Positions 1 to 13,135 of a stretch of 64,000 nucleotides of DNA are shown here, piece after piece; position 1 is the first letter of the stretch; each line of letters begins with the position of its first letter. The translations under genes and the position numbers were made by a program. The notes beneath the pieces were generated by a model. That model had not been told where the DNA came from, ran no database searches, and saw nothing but the letters and a program-made list of their open reading frames with translations. The stretch comes from Ehretia macrophylla (lineage: Eukaryota > Streptophyta > Magnoliopsida > Boraginales > Ehretiaceae). The stretch is from assembly GCA_037974665.1 (NCBI GenBank), contig CM075775.1, forward strand, positions 29,827,732 through 29,891,731, written 5' to 3'.

Positions 1-1783
1 TTAATTTTAAGATGAACCAATCTTGTCATTATCATCTCGTTTACTATGTACAAGACTCAAACAACCTCGTTTACACATAAAGAGAGTTTTGGGTAAATAG
101 ATTTACACAAGAACAATTATTTATTAGAATAGAAGCTAATTTCAATCCATATTTCAAACCAATAGCTAGTTGGTGAGGCATAACTTACCAAGGCAGGGGA
201 CATATGAGATGTACAACTCTACTTTCAACAAAAGGGTTTTGCGACTATACCTTTAGTGTTTGTTTTTTACAGGTGGAATTCAAAGAATTTAAAAGTCAAA
301 AGTATAAAATAAAAATGAAAAATAAAGGTTGAAAATATATATAGAATAGAAGTGAACCATCTTTAAAATGAAGTAGTCAGTTACTGATAAATACGAAAAA
401 AAACATATATTTGGGGATTGCAGATTATAATGTATTTCACCTGGGAGTAAGACTCTAGCACCAGAAAACTGCAGATTATAAAATGTCGGACTAGTTCATC
501 GTTTTAGTCAATGATATTTGATGATCTGTTTGTCCTTTTGCCCCAGGCATATATTTATGATATATTTATCAAAAGTCAAATTTGAATGAATCAGAAAACA
601 TCTAGACACAAGCTGACATTAATTAGGTGGAAATATTTTCTAGCCGAAAGGCTATCCTACTGGAACTTCTTGTAAGAAGAGACCAATAAAATTACTTATT
701 AAATGCAAATGCATTTTGCAATCTCTGTCAAGAAGGCATGCACATACAACAACAAAAAAGTATCTTAATGTGAAAAAAAAGGACGCTATTCATGTTTTCA
801 ACTTTACCAAACACAGTTACACCATGTTTTTTTTTTTTTTTTTTAAATCGTTGGAAACGTCCCTACTCAATCAATCCACAAGACATAAATTAGATTAATC
901 ATCACTCGAAGATGGGGGTACGCCAGCGTCCCTTTGCCTTACCTAACAGCTGAGTTTGAACTAAAACTTTAAGGTGTAGCGGCCCGATCCAAGACATACA
1001 CTAGGTAAGTCAAGATATAATTCTTCTATGACAAACACTGCAACCTTTCCGCCTTACATCCATTCACTCTCATAGGACTTGAACCCAAAACTTCCATTAA
1101 ATGAAAGGGAGTCTTTATCATGTAGGACGACCCATGGGGTCCAATTACACCATATTTATTGAGAGGCTAATTAATTATGCGCTGATTGAATTGCCTACAC
1201 CAACCTCTCGGTCACTATTTTATAGATTAGTTGCCAAGCCAAACTTCAACTCCTTGTTGAGCGGGATTAAAAGGTAGAAACTTCTTCAAGAATTGTTCGT
1301 TGAACTGTAATCGCCTAGCCTCCAATATATTATATAAACAAATAAAACTTTAAGAAACACAAAAGAAACCGGAGTATTTAGAATATTTTAGCAAGCGCTT
1401 AGGAGCCTTGTATTGAAAACTATGCTTATTCACTCCCTCTTGTTTAAATCAGAGGTCACAAATAAATCTAAGGCTGCTTTGCTAAATCATATACGAACTG
1501 GAAAAAACCATGACATTTACCTAACCTATGAATTGGAGTATGATTTTTCTTAAAGAATTTACCGATACCGTTCTATATCACCATCATTATATGTAATGAT
1601 AACATATAGTAAAGGGACTTGGGCCTTATTTTTCAGATAGCTAATTGGGTTTGAATAAACTCAAACCCACGCAACAATAAAATCAACTTGGATCACAAGC
1701 TATTATAATACACCTATAAGCAATCATATTAATGAAAACCCAGGGGAGGGGGGGGCGTTGAAAGTCAACTAGTACGATAAATC
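1..1783. other. Intergenic DNA, no gene seen
   Basis: AT-rich sequence with short poly-A/T runs. The only open frames are short and low-complexity (for example near 716-898). I see no splice-linked coding signal, RNA gene or clear element boundary. Confidence 0.6.
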
Positions 1784-3190
1784 TTGAAACTTAAGAGGGC
1801 GCAAGTTTGGGAAGAACCTCGGGTCCCCAACACTGACCTTTCTCATTTCCGGACCAACTCAGCCACCATTGTCCGTGATCTTATGGATTGCCAATTGGGA
1901 AAATGGAACACCACAAAGCTTCATTCAATATTTCCATCGCATGTTGCAAAAAGCATCAAATCCATTGTACTCCCTATCTCAGAGGTGGAGGATAAACTTG
2001 TTTGGCTTGTCACAAAAAATGGATCCTATTCGGTCAAAACAGGGTATCACATTGCTCGATCAATTCAAGACGAAACACTGAGGTTATCAGAAGGTGCAGC
2101 TGGCACATCCAACCCGCTGTCAACCTCCATCTGGAAACTCATTTGGAATGCTAAGATCCCCCCCAAGATTAAAATCTTTCTTTGGAAAGCATGCATTAAT
2201 GCACTTCCGACCTTGGAAAACCTTTTCAAAAGAAAGTGCAAAGAGTCTCCAATGTGCACCATTTGCAACACAAATGTGGAAATTATTGAACATCTCTTCC
2301 TCATTTGTCCATGGACAAGAAGATTCTGGTGTGCCTCAATCCTCCAATGTGCTATCAACCCAAACCTCATCACTAGATTCGGAGACTGGCTCATATCCAT
2401 GACTGACCGATGTGCGAATGCGGGCTATGGTAAGAAAGAAGCCTTTGATCTTATTGCAATTTGTTGTTGGCAGGTCTGGAAGGAAAGAAGCTCAGCGAGT
2501 ATGGAGAATAGACCTATCGACTTGGAGAGGGCCATCACCAAAACTCGATTTTGCATTTTGGATGCCGGCATTTCCCTTGATCAACCCAGAAGCTTTGATA
2601 CTAGTCAGATTCAAAGCGATACCACCACCTCACTGGCTTGGACTCCACCCCCAACAAACTTCTTCAAGATAAATGTCGATGCATCATTCCTCCCAAATTC
2701 TAACAAAGCAAGTTGTGCTTTCACCTGTCGGGACTGGCATGGAAATTTAATCCAGGGTCAAGCTATCTCCTTATGGTGTGAGTCTGCATTCGAAGCAGAA
2801 GCTGTCGCCTGCCGCAACGCATGCCTCTTCGTCTCTCAGTCTCCATTTCCTATCGTCACTATTGAAAGTGATGCTGAAGCGGTTTTCAAAGCAATCGATT
2901 CTCCGAAACTTGCTCCCTAGAAGGCAAGACCAGTATTGGAGGACATCCGAAAGATTGTTGCTGATAGCCCAGCCATTAGGTTATCATGCATTAGGAGATC
3001 CGCTAACAAGGTGACCGATTGGGTCGCAAAATGTTGTATTCGAGATAGTTTGCCTTTGGATTGGTTTACACGTATCCCCAACCAACTTTCCAACTTGTTG
3101 TACTCAGACATCCACCCAACCGGTGTTGGGTAAATCTTTTGTAATTCTTGTTTTGCAATATAATTTGTTTTTTCGACCAAAAAAAAAAAG
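1784..3190 (+). mobile_element. 5'-truncated plant LINE (zf-RVT and RNase H end)
   Basis: This is the 3' portion of a plant non-LTR retrotransposon. The frame opening near 1784 contains the zinc-binding region that follows reverse transcriptase (SIWKLIWNAKIPPKIKIFLW, then CTIC and EHLFLICPW, near 2130-2325). An RNase H domain follows, with NVDAS near 2675, FEAEA near 2790 and ESDAEA near 2870. A TAG at 2918-2920 lies inside the RNase H domain; the same frame resumes directly and runs to about 3133 with RRSANKVTDWVAK, so a single nonsense change interrupts this part. The element ends in a short 3' UTR and an A-tract near 3179-3190. The reverse transcriptase and endonuclease are absent, as expected of a 5' truncation. 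I found no target duplication. No ATG marks a start, so this is a remnant. Confidence 0.88.
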
Positions 3191-4860
3191 AAATCGAGAT
3201 CCTAGTTGTAGATTTGAACTCCAATGGAGATCTCAAGGTGTGTTTGGTCCCCCAAATTTGTATTTGCATGTTTGAGCAATTAAGAAAAAAAAAATACAGA
3301 TTCACATATTTCAGAAGATAAATATATTAATAATTTTGGAAACATGACATTTTCTAACATGATTTTCAAAACATTCGTTATCCAAGAAGGGGGAAATAAA
3401 TCCAACGGCATATCATAATCCAAAGCTATCAAATGTTAGCCGAGGAAAGCCCATAATGGATAAATCATATGGGCTTTAATGGTTCAATCACTATGGGTTT
3501 TTTCTTAAAGATGGGCAATCTTCCTACACCGTTTTGCACGTCACTAATCTAAGTCCCCCATTTCTTGGAAAGCCCGCTAAATGCATCACAATCAAAATCA
3601 CTACAACTTATATATTGTGTGGGGAGTGTATTGTTTGGATTTTTTAACTCGAGGTTAATTCAATAAAAATGAATTATTTATATTATTATAAGCACATATT
3701 TTTAATTAGGAGACTAAATGTGGTCCACTTGTCATGTTAAATATTAATTGATTTTTTTGATAATTAAACATAATTATAGATATTTATTTAAGATAAATAT
3801 TTTATGAAGATAAGTCAACTTACAGATAACTACAAATTATGGATAAATATCAGTATTTTACTGAGATAAGGAAGAGATAAGTCTGGAATTTAGTTATTTA
3901 TTTTGGAGTCCCTAGTCTAGTCTATAAATAAGTCTGTGATTTCCATCAAATCAAGGCATTATAAGTTCTTGACAAAGGCTAGAAGACACGAGAAGTGAGG
4001 CTATTTGTGTGATACTCAAGGAGTTTTATTTGAGCAACGATGGTCGGAGGTACGTAATTTTATTTTTAACATATTTAAATTTTGTTAAAATATGCTTACA
4101 ATCATTTCATCATAATTATATAAAAATTTCATTACTATTAGATCTCTCACTTTACATTGTAACATTATGAAAAACTCTAAGTCTAAACTTTTTACTAATC
4201 TTTAAGAGATATGGAATTTGAACACACGATATTTTTGTTCAAGTGGTCTCCTTGGGAAATTTTCTTGGAATTTAAGATGTATTGTTATAACTTTTTTTCC
4301 ATTTTTGAATAAAGAAAGATATAAGTGTGGAACTTTTGATCCCTAATCACTGCCCAAACATTTGTCGAGTATCTTAGTTAAAGCCTTTAGAGCTACTTTG
4401 AACATTATAACAAGTGCATGGCTATCTTTAGAAAGGAAAACTATTGTATGAGTCCAAATTTAACATAAGTCTCTTATATATTTATGGGATCCACATATAT
4501 TAGTCACACATATCATATGAAAGACTAACTCATCAGTTCGAACTGATGTAATAATTTTTTCTTTAGAAAATATTTTTAAAACAATACACTAATAATAATT
4601 TTTTTTTTTTTTTTGTGCTAGGCATATATATTTTCTTTTTATTTGTGTAAAAGAGAGTGAAAACCATTTATCTGGAAACGAGAATGAAAAATATTTATAT
4701 AATATATATATATATATTTAGAGATCAACATCATATGCATTTGAGTAGCGGGGATATGGCAGACTGGTTTCGGGGCAACAGGTTCATTGGATTGGGCCAA
4801 GATCCACAATTTAGCAGACCATTTCAGTGGATCGGGCGAAGATCCATATTTTAGCAAAAT
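3191..4860. other. Intergenic AT-rich DNA
   Basis: No gene is recognised. A TATA-like CTATAAATAA near 3924 is followed by a short ATG-containing stretch and a GT splice-donor-like site near 4040-4055, but no downstream exon was found. At 4780-4856 a motif of about 40 bp (GGATYGGGCSAAGATCCA) occurs twice in tandem just beyond the 3' end of the tRNA gene. Confidence 0.5.
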
Positions 4861-4870
4861 TTAAAAAAGA
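4861..4870 (-). terminator. Pol III oligo-T terminator of the tRNA-Leu gene
   Basis: On the minus strand the sequence just past the tRNA 3' end reads TCTTTTTT, the oligo-T stop used by RNA polymerase III, beginning a few bases after the discriminator. Confidence 0.7.
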
Positions 4871-4872
4871 AA

Positions 4873-4881
4873 TTGTTGAGA

Positions 4882-4914
<33 letters not shown>

Positions 4915-4955
4915 ACCTTAATCTGGCGCCTTAGACCAACTCGGCCATCTCAACA
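4873..4955 (-). tRNA. trnL-AAG: tRNA-Leu, anticodon AAG
   Basis: This is a complete 83-nt nuclear tRNA-Leu gene. The acceptor stem pairs TGTTGAG (4955-4949) with CTCAACA, all seven base pairs intact, followed by discriminator A at 4873. The anticodon arm is CCAGA-TTAAGGT-TCTGG, placing the anticodon AAG at 4917-4919, which reads CUU/CUC codons after A34 deamination. A long variable arm, typical of type II tRNAs such as Leu, follows. The T arm contains the internal B box GGTTCAAATCC and the D arm the A box TGGCCGAGTTGG. No CCA is encoded and there is no intron, as expected for a plant nuclear tRNA-Leu(AAG). An oligo-T terminator follows at once. It looks fully functional. Confidence 0.96.
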
Positions 4956-5174
4956 TTGACATTATGTTTGTTTCCGAAAACTTATAAAACTTTTTCTTTA
5001 TGACAAAATCTCAAAAATAAGATTTGTCTTTTTTTTTTTTGGGTCAAAATAAGATCTTAAAATTATCTTATAGATGCATGAAAATATATGTGCTTTTCAA
5101 GATTGGGATGGTAAGTACCTACCGATTTGCTAAAGTATTTTTGGTTTTTGATTAATCGATATGCGATACAAAAA

Positions 5175-5425
5175 TAAAAATATTTGAACTCACAACTTTT
5201 AGTACAAAGAAAATAAATTTTGCTTCTAAACTTTTCCCTTGCTCAATTTGCTATATCATCTAGTAGATGAATTTGCACTAACCAACTTAGCTTCGTACGT
5301 GAAACAAAAATAAGAACATCTAAACTCTAACGTTTCGTCTAAAGAAAATAAATTTCGCTACCAAACTTTTCCCCTACTTAATTTGCTATATCATCTAGTG
5401 GATAAATTTGAAGTGACCAAATACT
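5175..5425. repeat. Diverged tandem duplication, about 140-bp unit
   Basis: Two head-to-tail copies (about 5180-5285 and 5320-5425) share AAAGAAAATAAATTT, AAACTTTTCCC and AATTTGCTATATCATCTAG in the same order with scattered mismatches. They are noncoding. Confidence 0.7.
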
Positions 5426-5671
5426 AATACTTTAAATTCTCCACCAAGAAAAGGATTGAAATACAAGCCGCAAAATCATCATAGTGGGTTGGAGGGGAAC
5501 TTGCTAGCCCTAGTGCAACGTGTGCTTCAGTCTTAATTTTCCTAACCCACAATGGACCATACCACTATGGCAATTGCAAATGTCAAGTTTAATCATGATG
5601 TTAGAATATTTCACTTGGTTAGGCTGAATTATTGATTCCACTGCTAAGGTATATCATGTATGTTAGCAGTG

Positions 5672-5890
5672 TCAGGACCAGATTTCACTCTCATCTACCA
5701 AATTTGGCAGGAAAAAAATCAGAGACTTCACAATAACAGTGTTAGGATCAAAGATCAATTTCTTAACAGAATTATAGCCGATATTTGTGTTATTTTTTAT
5801 AATAAAACAAAATTTAGACGTACAGTTACTAACATCTGTATTTGTAAAGTATGGAACATTAATGAATACATTCTTTTGTAAGTATTTACC
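5672..5890 (+). mobile_element. LINE 3'-end fragment
   Basis: The translation contains IWQEKNQRLHNNSVRIKDQF followed by RIIADICVIFYNKTKF. This matches the W-x-ERN-x-R-LH signature at the C-terminal end of one plant LINE ORF2 clade. Nothing upstream of that signature is preserved. An A-tract lies near 5974. It is a small degraded remnant. Confidence 0.55.
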
Positions 5891-6689
5891 ACTGTAAATA
5901 TATTGATCGGGAAACATATATACTCCTATGTTCTTGAGAAAGTTGAAATGAAAATTCTCTTTATTGATTGAGAAAAAAAAAAAATGTTATATGGTTTCCT
6001 ATCAAAACTCAAACATCTCAAGTCCACTTATGACCACGACCAAAAAACAAACAAAAAGTCCACCTATGACATAAATATCGCATTTGTTCATAATAATATT
6101 ATCTAATTCTTGATGATCCGGAGTATAATTAATTTGGGACTCATCGCTAAGTTACAAGATTTTTAGTATTTGGGAATATTCAATGTACGTAGTCCTATAT
6201 CTGATAGATTTTTTATCATAAAAAAAAGTAAAATTGCAAATATCAGAATAATCTAACAACCTTGGTGAATCTATAGCATAATCTATAAGACTGCAGTTCT
6301 CGTTAGTCCAACAAATTATTTGATAAAGTCACTTGATAGTTGTTGTATTTTTAATTTGTAATCACTTATCTTCTACCAATAAAATATTTTAAAATCGATT
6401 ACGAATTAATAAAACTAGAACCAAATTATCTATCCTTATAATATATCATGAATTAAAGCATATATCTGTCGTGAAGCATGTACTTATAAATAACTTTTCG
6501 AAGCAACATGTGTTAATTCCAAGCTTTCTAGGTTAATGCACCAAATTCTAGAAAATTTGCTCATGTAATCAAGTGATCTCAGCATATCTCTATCCAGATC
6601 AAGAAACTATAGGTTAATACCTCATGATTATGATATCATGGATACAACTTATACAATGCTTTCGTTCTTTTACGCTACTCATCCAATTG

Positions 6690-7030
6690 CAAAATGAAAA
6701 AAAAAAAAAAAAAAAATCATAGACATAAATGTTTTCTTGTAACAGTTTTTTTAATCATTGTATAAATAAAATAATTTTGCAACGTTTACAATATTTAGTT
6801 AGAAGAGTTGAAACTTCTTATCATATTTTGTTAATCATTGCTCATAAAATTATTTTTTCATAACAGTTTTAAAATTGTAATTTAATTGTAATAGTTTTAT
6901 AAACTGTTACTTATTATTTACGTAAAATCATTGCAATAGAGAATTTACAACGTGATCATATATAACAATTGAAAAATTAATTATAATAAATTCTTTTATA
7001 ATAATTTTAAATATTGTAATAAATAAATAT
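6690..7030. repeat. Degenerate inverted-repeat transposon remnant (CACTA-like?)
   Basis: It is rich in the alternating motifs GTAACAGTTTTTTTAATCATTG and AACTGTTAC, so its two halves can pair. A related copy lies at about 10500-10870. Such sub-terminal repeats resemble those of plant CACTA elements. No CACTA terminus is visible, so the family assignment is inference. Confidence 0.4.
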
Positions 7031-8979
7031 ATAATAATATTATATGAGATGATAAATTAATACAGTATTATGTCGTGTTGTGATCTTACAATAGTGGCAT
7101 TTAAGCAATGCTTCTCTTAAATTAAGCTCCACTTCGAAGCAATAAAAAGAAAAGCTCCACTCAATGTTGGTATCACATTTCAACCTTCCACTTGTACAAA
7201 TATGAATTGGGTGGTTTTTTAGATAGCACATCGAGATCAATTGGTCTCAACATGAAAAGGAATGAAAAGAAGAAAAAATTGTTTATCTCGTATTGGACCC
7301 TATGATTTTTTGTTCTATGAGATTTTTTTTTTTTTTTTTGAAAGTTGAAAACTTAAGTTTGAAAAGACGTTTCATTGTGGTCTAAATTGTTGACTCTATG
7401 AAGAATTTGACAAAAAAGTGTTCAAATGGAAATGTCGATTTCAGACACATAGCAATCATTTCAACTATTTGGGTTACATATTTTCAAACATGATATTTTA
7501 ATTTGTGAAAATATTTTTGAAAGGGCTTCGTACAACACTTGCTTGCCACAAATTGAGATATTTTACATTTCACAAGAAGATAAAATTGTATTAATCTCAT
7601 GAAAACAGAAATCTTTTAACATTTAAAAGTTAAATAGAATGATCAGATAGCGATTTAGAGTGACTTATATTTCTAAATTTGAATTTTGTTCTAATTATAA
7701 ATATTATATTACTTTTGACTGATTCAAAATATGTGTCGAGATATATTACTGCATCACGAATTTTGTAATAAACTTAAGATATAACCTTAAAATATATTTA
7801 ATATAATCATGATTTAAGTGAATTCCACGTCTTTAGGAAAAAAAATAAAGAAAACAAAAGCCTGCTCTCCAAGACCTGGCTATCTTTGCTTTTATAAATA
7901 ATAGTAATAAAAACTTGACGAGAAACGAGTTGACCTAACCCTATTAGAGGTCATACGCAAGTGAAGTGTCAAATTCCATTATATAAAGAGATAAGCTGAT
8001 AATTTGACCCCAAAAAAAAAAAAAGATAAGCTGATAGAAACTACTCGAAGAGTCTCTGCCAACTGAATGTCATGTGACTTCACTCGTTATGCACTCATAC
8101 GTCTTCTCTGTCCTCGAAACTAACACTCGATAATGATGATTTCTTACCGTTAAGAGTATATTGAGAACTTTTTTGATCAATCTAAACTGATTAATAGGTC
8201 CCACAATATGAGATATCTATCTATTGTTTGTATGTTAATAGTCAGTTCGGATTTTTTAAAGAATTTTTAAAGTATATTAAGTATATCAATAAAAGCTCAT
8301 TTTTAAGTATTTTTTGATTTATTACCCGTATCTACTATTTAAGTAGATCTACCAAAAACCTAAAAGAAAACTAATTCTTTTTACCAGTGACGGAGTTAAA
8401 CATCAGAGGTTAGAAGGTACACTATAATGTCAGAGTCAGTAATTGAGATTCACGAGAAATCATTTACACATGAATTTTCTATGAAGACTATACAATTTTC
8501 TTATATTTTTGTCTAGATCGGATAAGATTACTATCTGATTGTTCATTTGATGAAGACAGTATAGTTTTTCTTGTATTTTCCTTTTCAATCTCTTCATTTC
8601 TCTCTTTATATTCTCTCATTTTCTCACACTCTCTCTTTTCATTCAACAAAACATCAATTTTCTCACTTAGTGTTTTTTAGTTTTGATAAAAAATATCCAA
8701 CATACATTGGTTGGGTTAGATGGAAAAACTATAATGAGAAAAATATGATATCTGAATCCAATTAATATAACTTGTTGTCAAAATCAAATAAGATATTTGT
8801 TAGATATTTTGATAATATCTCTTTATCAATCTTTTATAAACCTCTCCAATTTAGATAAAAGGACAAATTTTTAGATTATCTGAACCAATCCCTTCACTCC
8901 ATTTTGGTTAGTTTAAATATAATGAATGTTACACCCATCCTAGAACCATTTCTAATTTAAAATATATATATATTTCAAA
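7031..8979. other. Intergenic DNA, no gene seen
   Basis: AT-rich, with isolated short open frames only (for example 8571-8765, pyrimidine-rich and low-complexity). No supported feature. Confidence 0.5.
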
Positions 8980-8987
8980 ATTTCAGG

Positions 8988-9162
8988 TAGTGGCGGATGC
9001 ACCTTGTGGTGAGGATGTGCACTCACCTTAAAAAAAAAAAAAATCTTTGGTTTTTGGTATTTTTTTTAAAAAAAATTATTATATTTGACACTTTGTGCAC
9101 ATGCTGAATTCTCTCCTTGTACGAATATACATCCTAAATATGAGTGTCTGAGTCCGTCACTG
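8988..9162. mobile_element. hAT-type MITE with 8-bp target duplication
   Basis: A 175-bp noncoding element. The left terminus TAGTGGCGGA pairs with the right terminus TCCGTCACTG, and it is flanked by a perfect 8-bp duplication ATTTCAGG (8980-8987 and 9163-9170). An 8-bp duplication and AGTGGCGGA-type ends fit non-autonomous hAT elements. Related copies lie at about 13853-13990 and, reversed, at about 49448-49614. Confidence 0.85.
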
Positions 9163-9610
9163 ATTTCAGGTGATGCACCAGCACCCCCTGTGCCTAATGT
9201 GGCTCCGCCAATGCCTTTTACGAACCCCGCTGCTCAGCTGCACGAGCCTTTCTGACGTGTCATAAATGAGCTACGAAGAAGAATAAACCTAGAATAAATT
9301 TTCTAAAGGACCCCTTAGATATAAATCAAGAAAATGTATTTTTTTTTCTCGAATATGTTATTTAAAGTCAAAGGTATTGCTCTCATGACCTATACCAAAA
9401 GTCTTGACCACAAGAATAACTTTTTTTTGGTAAAAAAAAAAAATAATTATATTAAACTCTCTCACTGATTGAGTGCATAACTTGACCCTTCCTACATAAG
9501 TACATACTGACTTGAAAGTCACGTCTAGGCCACTGTGTGAAAAATACTATATAAACCCGATATCACAATCGAGAAGATAATGTTTGAACCCTTGCATTCT
9601 TATTAAGACA

Positions 9611-9954
9611 CTGTTTGGTCTAAATTTTAACTTTTGACCTGTAGATTTTTAAAAGTAAATCTTTTGTTAGAAGTGTTATTAAACAAAAACTGTTGACTAT
9701 TTAGCTTATGTTAGACAATGTTCGACTTTTAAAAATTTTGAAGGTATTATCTAATTTTTAAAAATATAGAAGGGTATATTTGAAAAAGAAAAAAAATAAA
9801 TTTCCTCATTATGTAAAAATAGTTTCGTAATTTTTTTTTTTAAAAGCTTCAATTTGAACTTCTTCTTTTTCAGCTTTTTACTAAAAGCTCTTTTACATTC
9901 AGTTTTTAAACTTACAAGAAGCGTTTTTAAACATTTAAAAATTAGGCCAAACAG
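9611..9954. mobile_element. MITE, CTGTTTGGTCTA-type ends
   Basis: A 344-bp AT-rich element with ends CTGTTTGGTCTA and TAGGCCAAACAG (inverted, one mismatch). A second member at 42957-43347 shares internal blocks in the same order (TGTTAGACAATGTT, AAAAATTTTGA, GGGTATATTTG). No clean target duplication was found, so the superfamily is unresolved. Confidence 0.75.
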
Positions 9955-10499
9955 AATCTAAGTCCTTTGTACTCACAAAAATTCTTTTAAGCTCTTTTAC
10001 TGACTTAGTTTCAAATTATCCACCAGACCACTCCTGAAATCACTTACCATACCCTTTTTTTTTTAAAAAAAAAAAAAAAGAGATTTAAACTAATATTACT
10101 TTACATGCAAAAAAAGTGTACATTACATCACATATAAAAAATATTATATCTATCAAAAATTAATTTCAAAACTTTGTAAGAACCATACCATCATAGCAGT
10201 GATTACCATATACCCTCCTCCTTTCTCTGCAGCTATTTACTTCTAAGTTTAAAATGCGTACATACACTGCTTTAATACACATAAACACTAGAAGATTCGA
10301 ACAAACTCTATTATTGAATGTTTATTGAAGGGCATCTTGTGCCATCGCTAATCAAATATCATTTTTCAAGGGAAAAACAAAAAGAGACCTTGTGATTCCC
10401 CCATCTTTTATCACTTCTCTTATTCTACAGGCCAGCATTTTTATTTGATGGAAATGAAATTCGTCAAGCAATCTTAGATGCTTATATGACAATAATATT
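9955..10499. other. Intergenic DNA
   Basis: AT-rich with poly-T and poly-A runs near 10050-10080. No gene or element boundary recognised. Confidence 0.4.
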
Positions 10500-10870
10500 T
10501 TAATTCTTTTATAATACTCCAATTGAAAAATTAAAAAATCATTGCGATAATATAAAAAAACCATTGTAATAGATGCTTTATCGCAACAGTTTTTTTAATC
10601 ATTTATATAGGCTAAAACTTTAAGCAATAGTTTTATTTAATTGTAATGGGTAAATTTTTTTTGTAAGTTTTTATTAATAATTACTAATGAGATTATTTTT
10701 TATAATAATTTTAAAATTATAGTGTAATAACAACAAAATTTTAAACTATTACTTATTATTTATAAAAAAATTATAGTAAAAATTTTACATCAGTATCATA
10801 TATAACGATTAAAGTTATTTATAACAGTTAAAATTAAATATTATAAACTAAAAAAAATATGATATTGTAC
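10500..10870. repeat. Second copy of the inverted-repeat remnant at 6.7 kb
   Basis: It shares the order CAACAGTTTTTTTAATCATT, AATTTTAAAATTATAGT, ACTATTACTTATTATTTA and ATCATATATAACGATT with the copy at 6690-7030. It is strongly diverged and noncoding. Confidence 0.45.
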
Positions 10871-11449
10871 AACTAGATATCTTGGTTTAGGGTGAGAGAG
10901 GCTGAAATAGGCCTCATAGGGGTGAAACCCTTGAAAAGCAATTGCAATCACATACTTTAGAGAATTTATTTGATCAGTTTGAGTTAATTATTAATCAATT
11001 TATATATAAATGAGTCTCATAATATATAAGATACACTCATTATTTTAAAATTAATAATTAATTCAGGCTGAACAAAGAATTTTCAAATACTTTTAACCAT
11101 GTCACTAACAGCTTGTACTTCTTTTTCTTTATGGGAATGTTCATTATTACGCACAACTATTATTTCCTTTGAAGATTGACTGATAAGGCATATGTGGTGG
11201 AGGAAAGAAAGCTAATAATGCACGTCTAATCTACTTAAAAGCAGAAAAAGTAGTTTTCATGTGTCTCGTGACAACATCGCATTTCTACATCTCTTTTTTC
11301 TGCTGAAACTTTTGGAAGTTTAATGAGAAGTTTACACAGCCAATGAACCTATAAAAGGAGTACCAGTATTCATGTCACATGTTTTGCATGGTGGCTTAAA
11401 ATTCTGCCTTTTGACTTTGGGCTGGAGCGACCTCCCTGGTAGACCCTCC

Positions 11450-11605
11450 CTCAAAAAATATAAAAGAGGTGAGACATCTTTTACTTTATAAAATATACAG
11501 GAAAAGTATAAAAAAAGTGAGATATTCTATACTCGAAAGGATGAGACATCCTCTACTCTAAGAGAAGTATAGGAAATATGAGACATCCCTTTGCTCTCGA
11601 CTCCG
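11450..11605. repeat. Imperfect short tandem repeat
   Basis: Three to four diverged units of about 45-50 bp carry GTGAGACATCTTTTACT / GTGAGATATTCTATACTC / ATGAGACATCCTCTACTC / ATGAGACATCCCTTTGCTC. No coding content. Confidence 0.6.
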
Positions 11606-12011
11606 TTGAAGCCAAAAGCAAAAAAAAAAAAAAAGACCCATGAATGATTTGATGAAGGATTGATATTCAATCAATTTGAATTGACATCAGTTATCTCACA
11701 TGTCAGTACAAATTAAAAGAAGAGTTTTTCCTTTGATGAATCTACTCACATACTTTTTATCAGGTTTCATTATTGGAGTTAGAACTAGTTTGGTAGAATG
11801 AGTGGCGTCTTAAAAAAATACCGAATTAGTATAATTATCTTTCTTTTGACACAGTAACGAATGGATATGTGAACAATACTTGGGGACTCTAGACAATCTG
11901 ATTAAAAACTAATAAGGTAATCTTTGTTTACCATATACCAAATTAAGGTATTTTTTTTTTCTATATACCAAATTAAGATTAGGGCTATAATAATTCAAAT
12001 TTAGTCCCAAA

Positions 12012-12256
12012 AGTTATGGATAAAGATGATCAAGATATTGAATATAAAAAACATTGGTAGTGAATTCTTGACTTTGAGTACATTTCTCACTTGTCCAGAT
12101 GTGGTTGGGGGCCGCACGTACTCACATAAGTTTATTTCGATAAGTTGGAGATGAAATGATCAAGATATTAAATACCAAAATATTGGTGGTGGATTTTAAA
12201 TTTTTGAATACATATCTCACATGTAGGACATGGTAGGGTACCACAGGGACTCACAT
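12012..12256. repeat. Diverged tandem duplication, about 130-bp unit
   Basis: Copies at about 12026-12130 and 12158-12256 share GATCAAGATATT, ACATTGGTAGTG / TATTGGTGGTG, TCTCAC-TGT and ACTCACATA in order, with many substitutions. Noncoding. Confidence 0.65.
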
Positions 12257-13135
12257 AGAATTATTATGCCTTTTTTCTGTATTGTACCCAAAACAATACT
12301 AATGATCCGACTATTCATATAGATAGATTTAATGCCAACGATATATTTAAGGCTTTTTTTTTAATGAATATATTAAAGTAAGACTTTAGTATAGTTTTTT
12401 TTGGTAGAATGGCCCAAACTGTAGTTTAAACTTAAAAAAATTCATTTTTAATAAATCTTTATTTGATCGTTTTATTCAACTTTTAAATGCTAAGACTTTA
12501 GTCAAGTTAAAATAAATTTTAATACCATAAAAAAAAAATTATTCAATCTAACCTTTAACCATTCGACCTTTACAGAAAAATATAAACTTCCTAAATTATA
12601 TGGGGTTGAAAACAGAAACATGATAAAGGGGCCCTCACATACTTGTAAGGAGGCCAAAGGTTAGATACATGACCAACCCATAGTAGTTATCAATAATTGA
12701 GAATTCGAAGGAACTCAATGATTGCTCAAATCCGACCAAAAAAAAAAAAAAAAGGTTGCTAAAAAACCTCCACCTTTTACTAGGATAAGCAAACCCATTA
12801 TGTGTATTGAGGGCAATCTATTTATAAGTTAGGGCAAAATATATGCAATTATTCGCTCATGTACTTTAAGATAAATCATAAATCAAATCAAAGAAAGTCG
12901 GTTTGTAAACTTATGAATAGATTTCCAATTGATTGCAAAAGCTCCACAAAATTCCAAAATATCATATTGTGGTGTTCCTTCATTACTAGGATTTCGCAGA
13001 AAATTTCCGACACTACTAGGATCATGTTGATAATAATATATACCTAAATATATCAATCAGTTTGAAAATATGTGGTCTCCTCCAAATATTACATTCCAAC
13101 TAACTTTTGGTGATAACTTAATGGGTAAATTTCAT

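Noticed and set aside
4030-4055. ATGGTCGGAG followed by a GTACGT donor after a TATA-like motif
   Set aside because: The exon would be ten bases long and no downstream coding exon was found.
9336-9425. Possible minus-strand SINE (GTGGTCAAGACTTTTGGTAT)
   Set aside because: An A-box-like motif is present but there is no convincing B box or target duplication.
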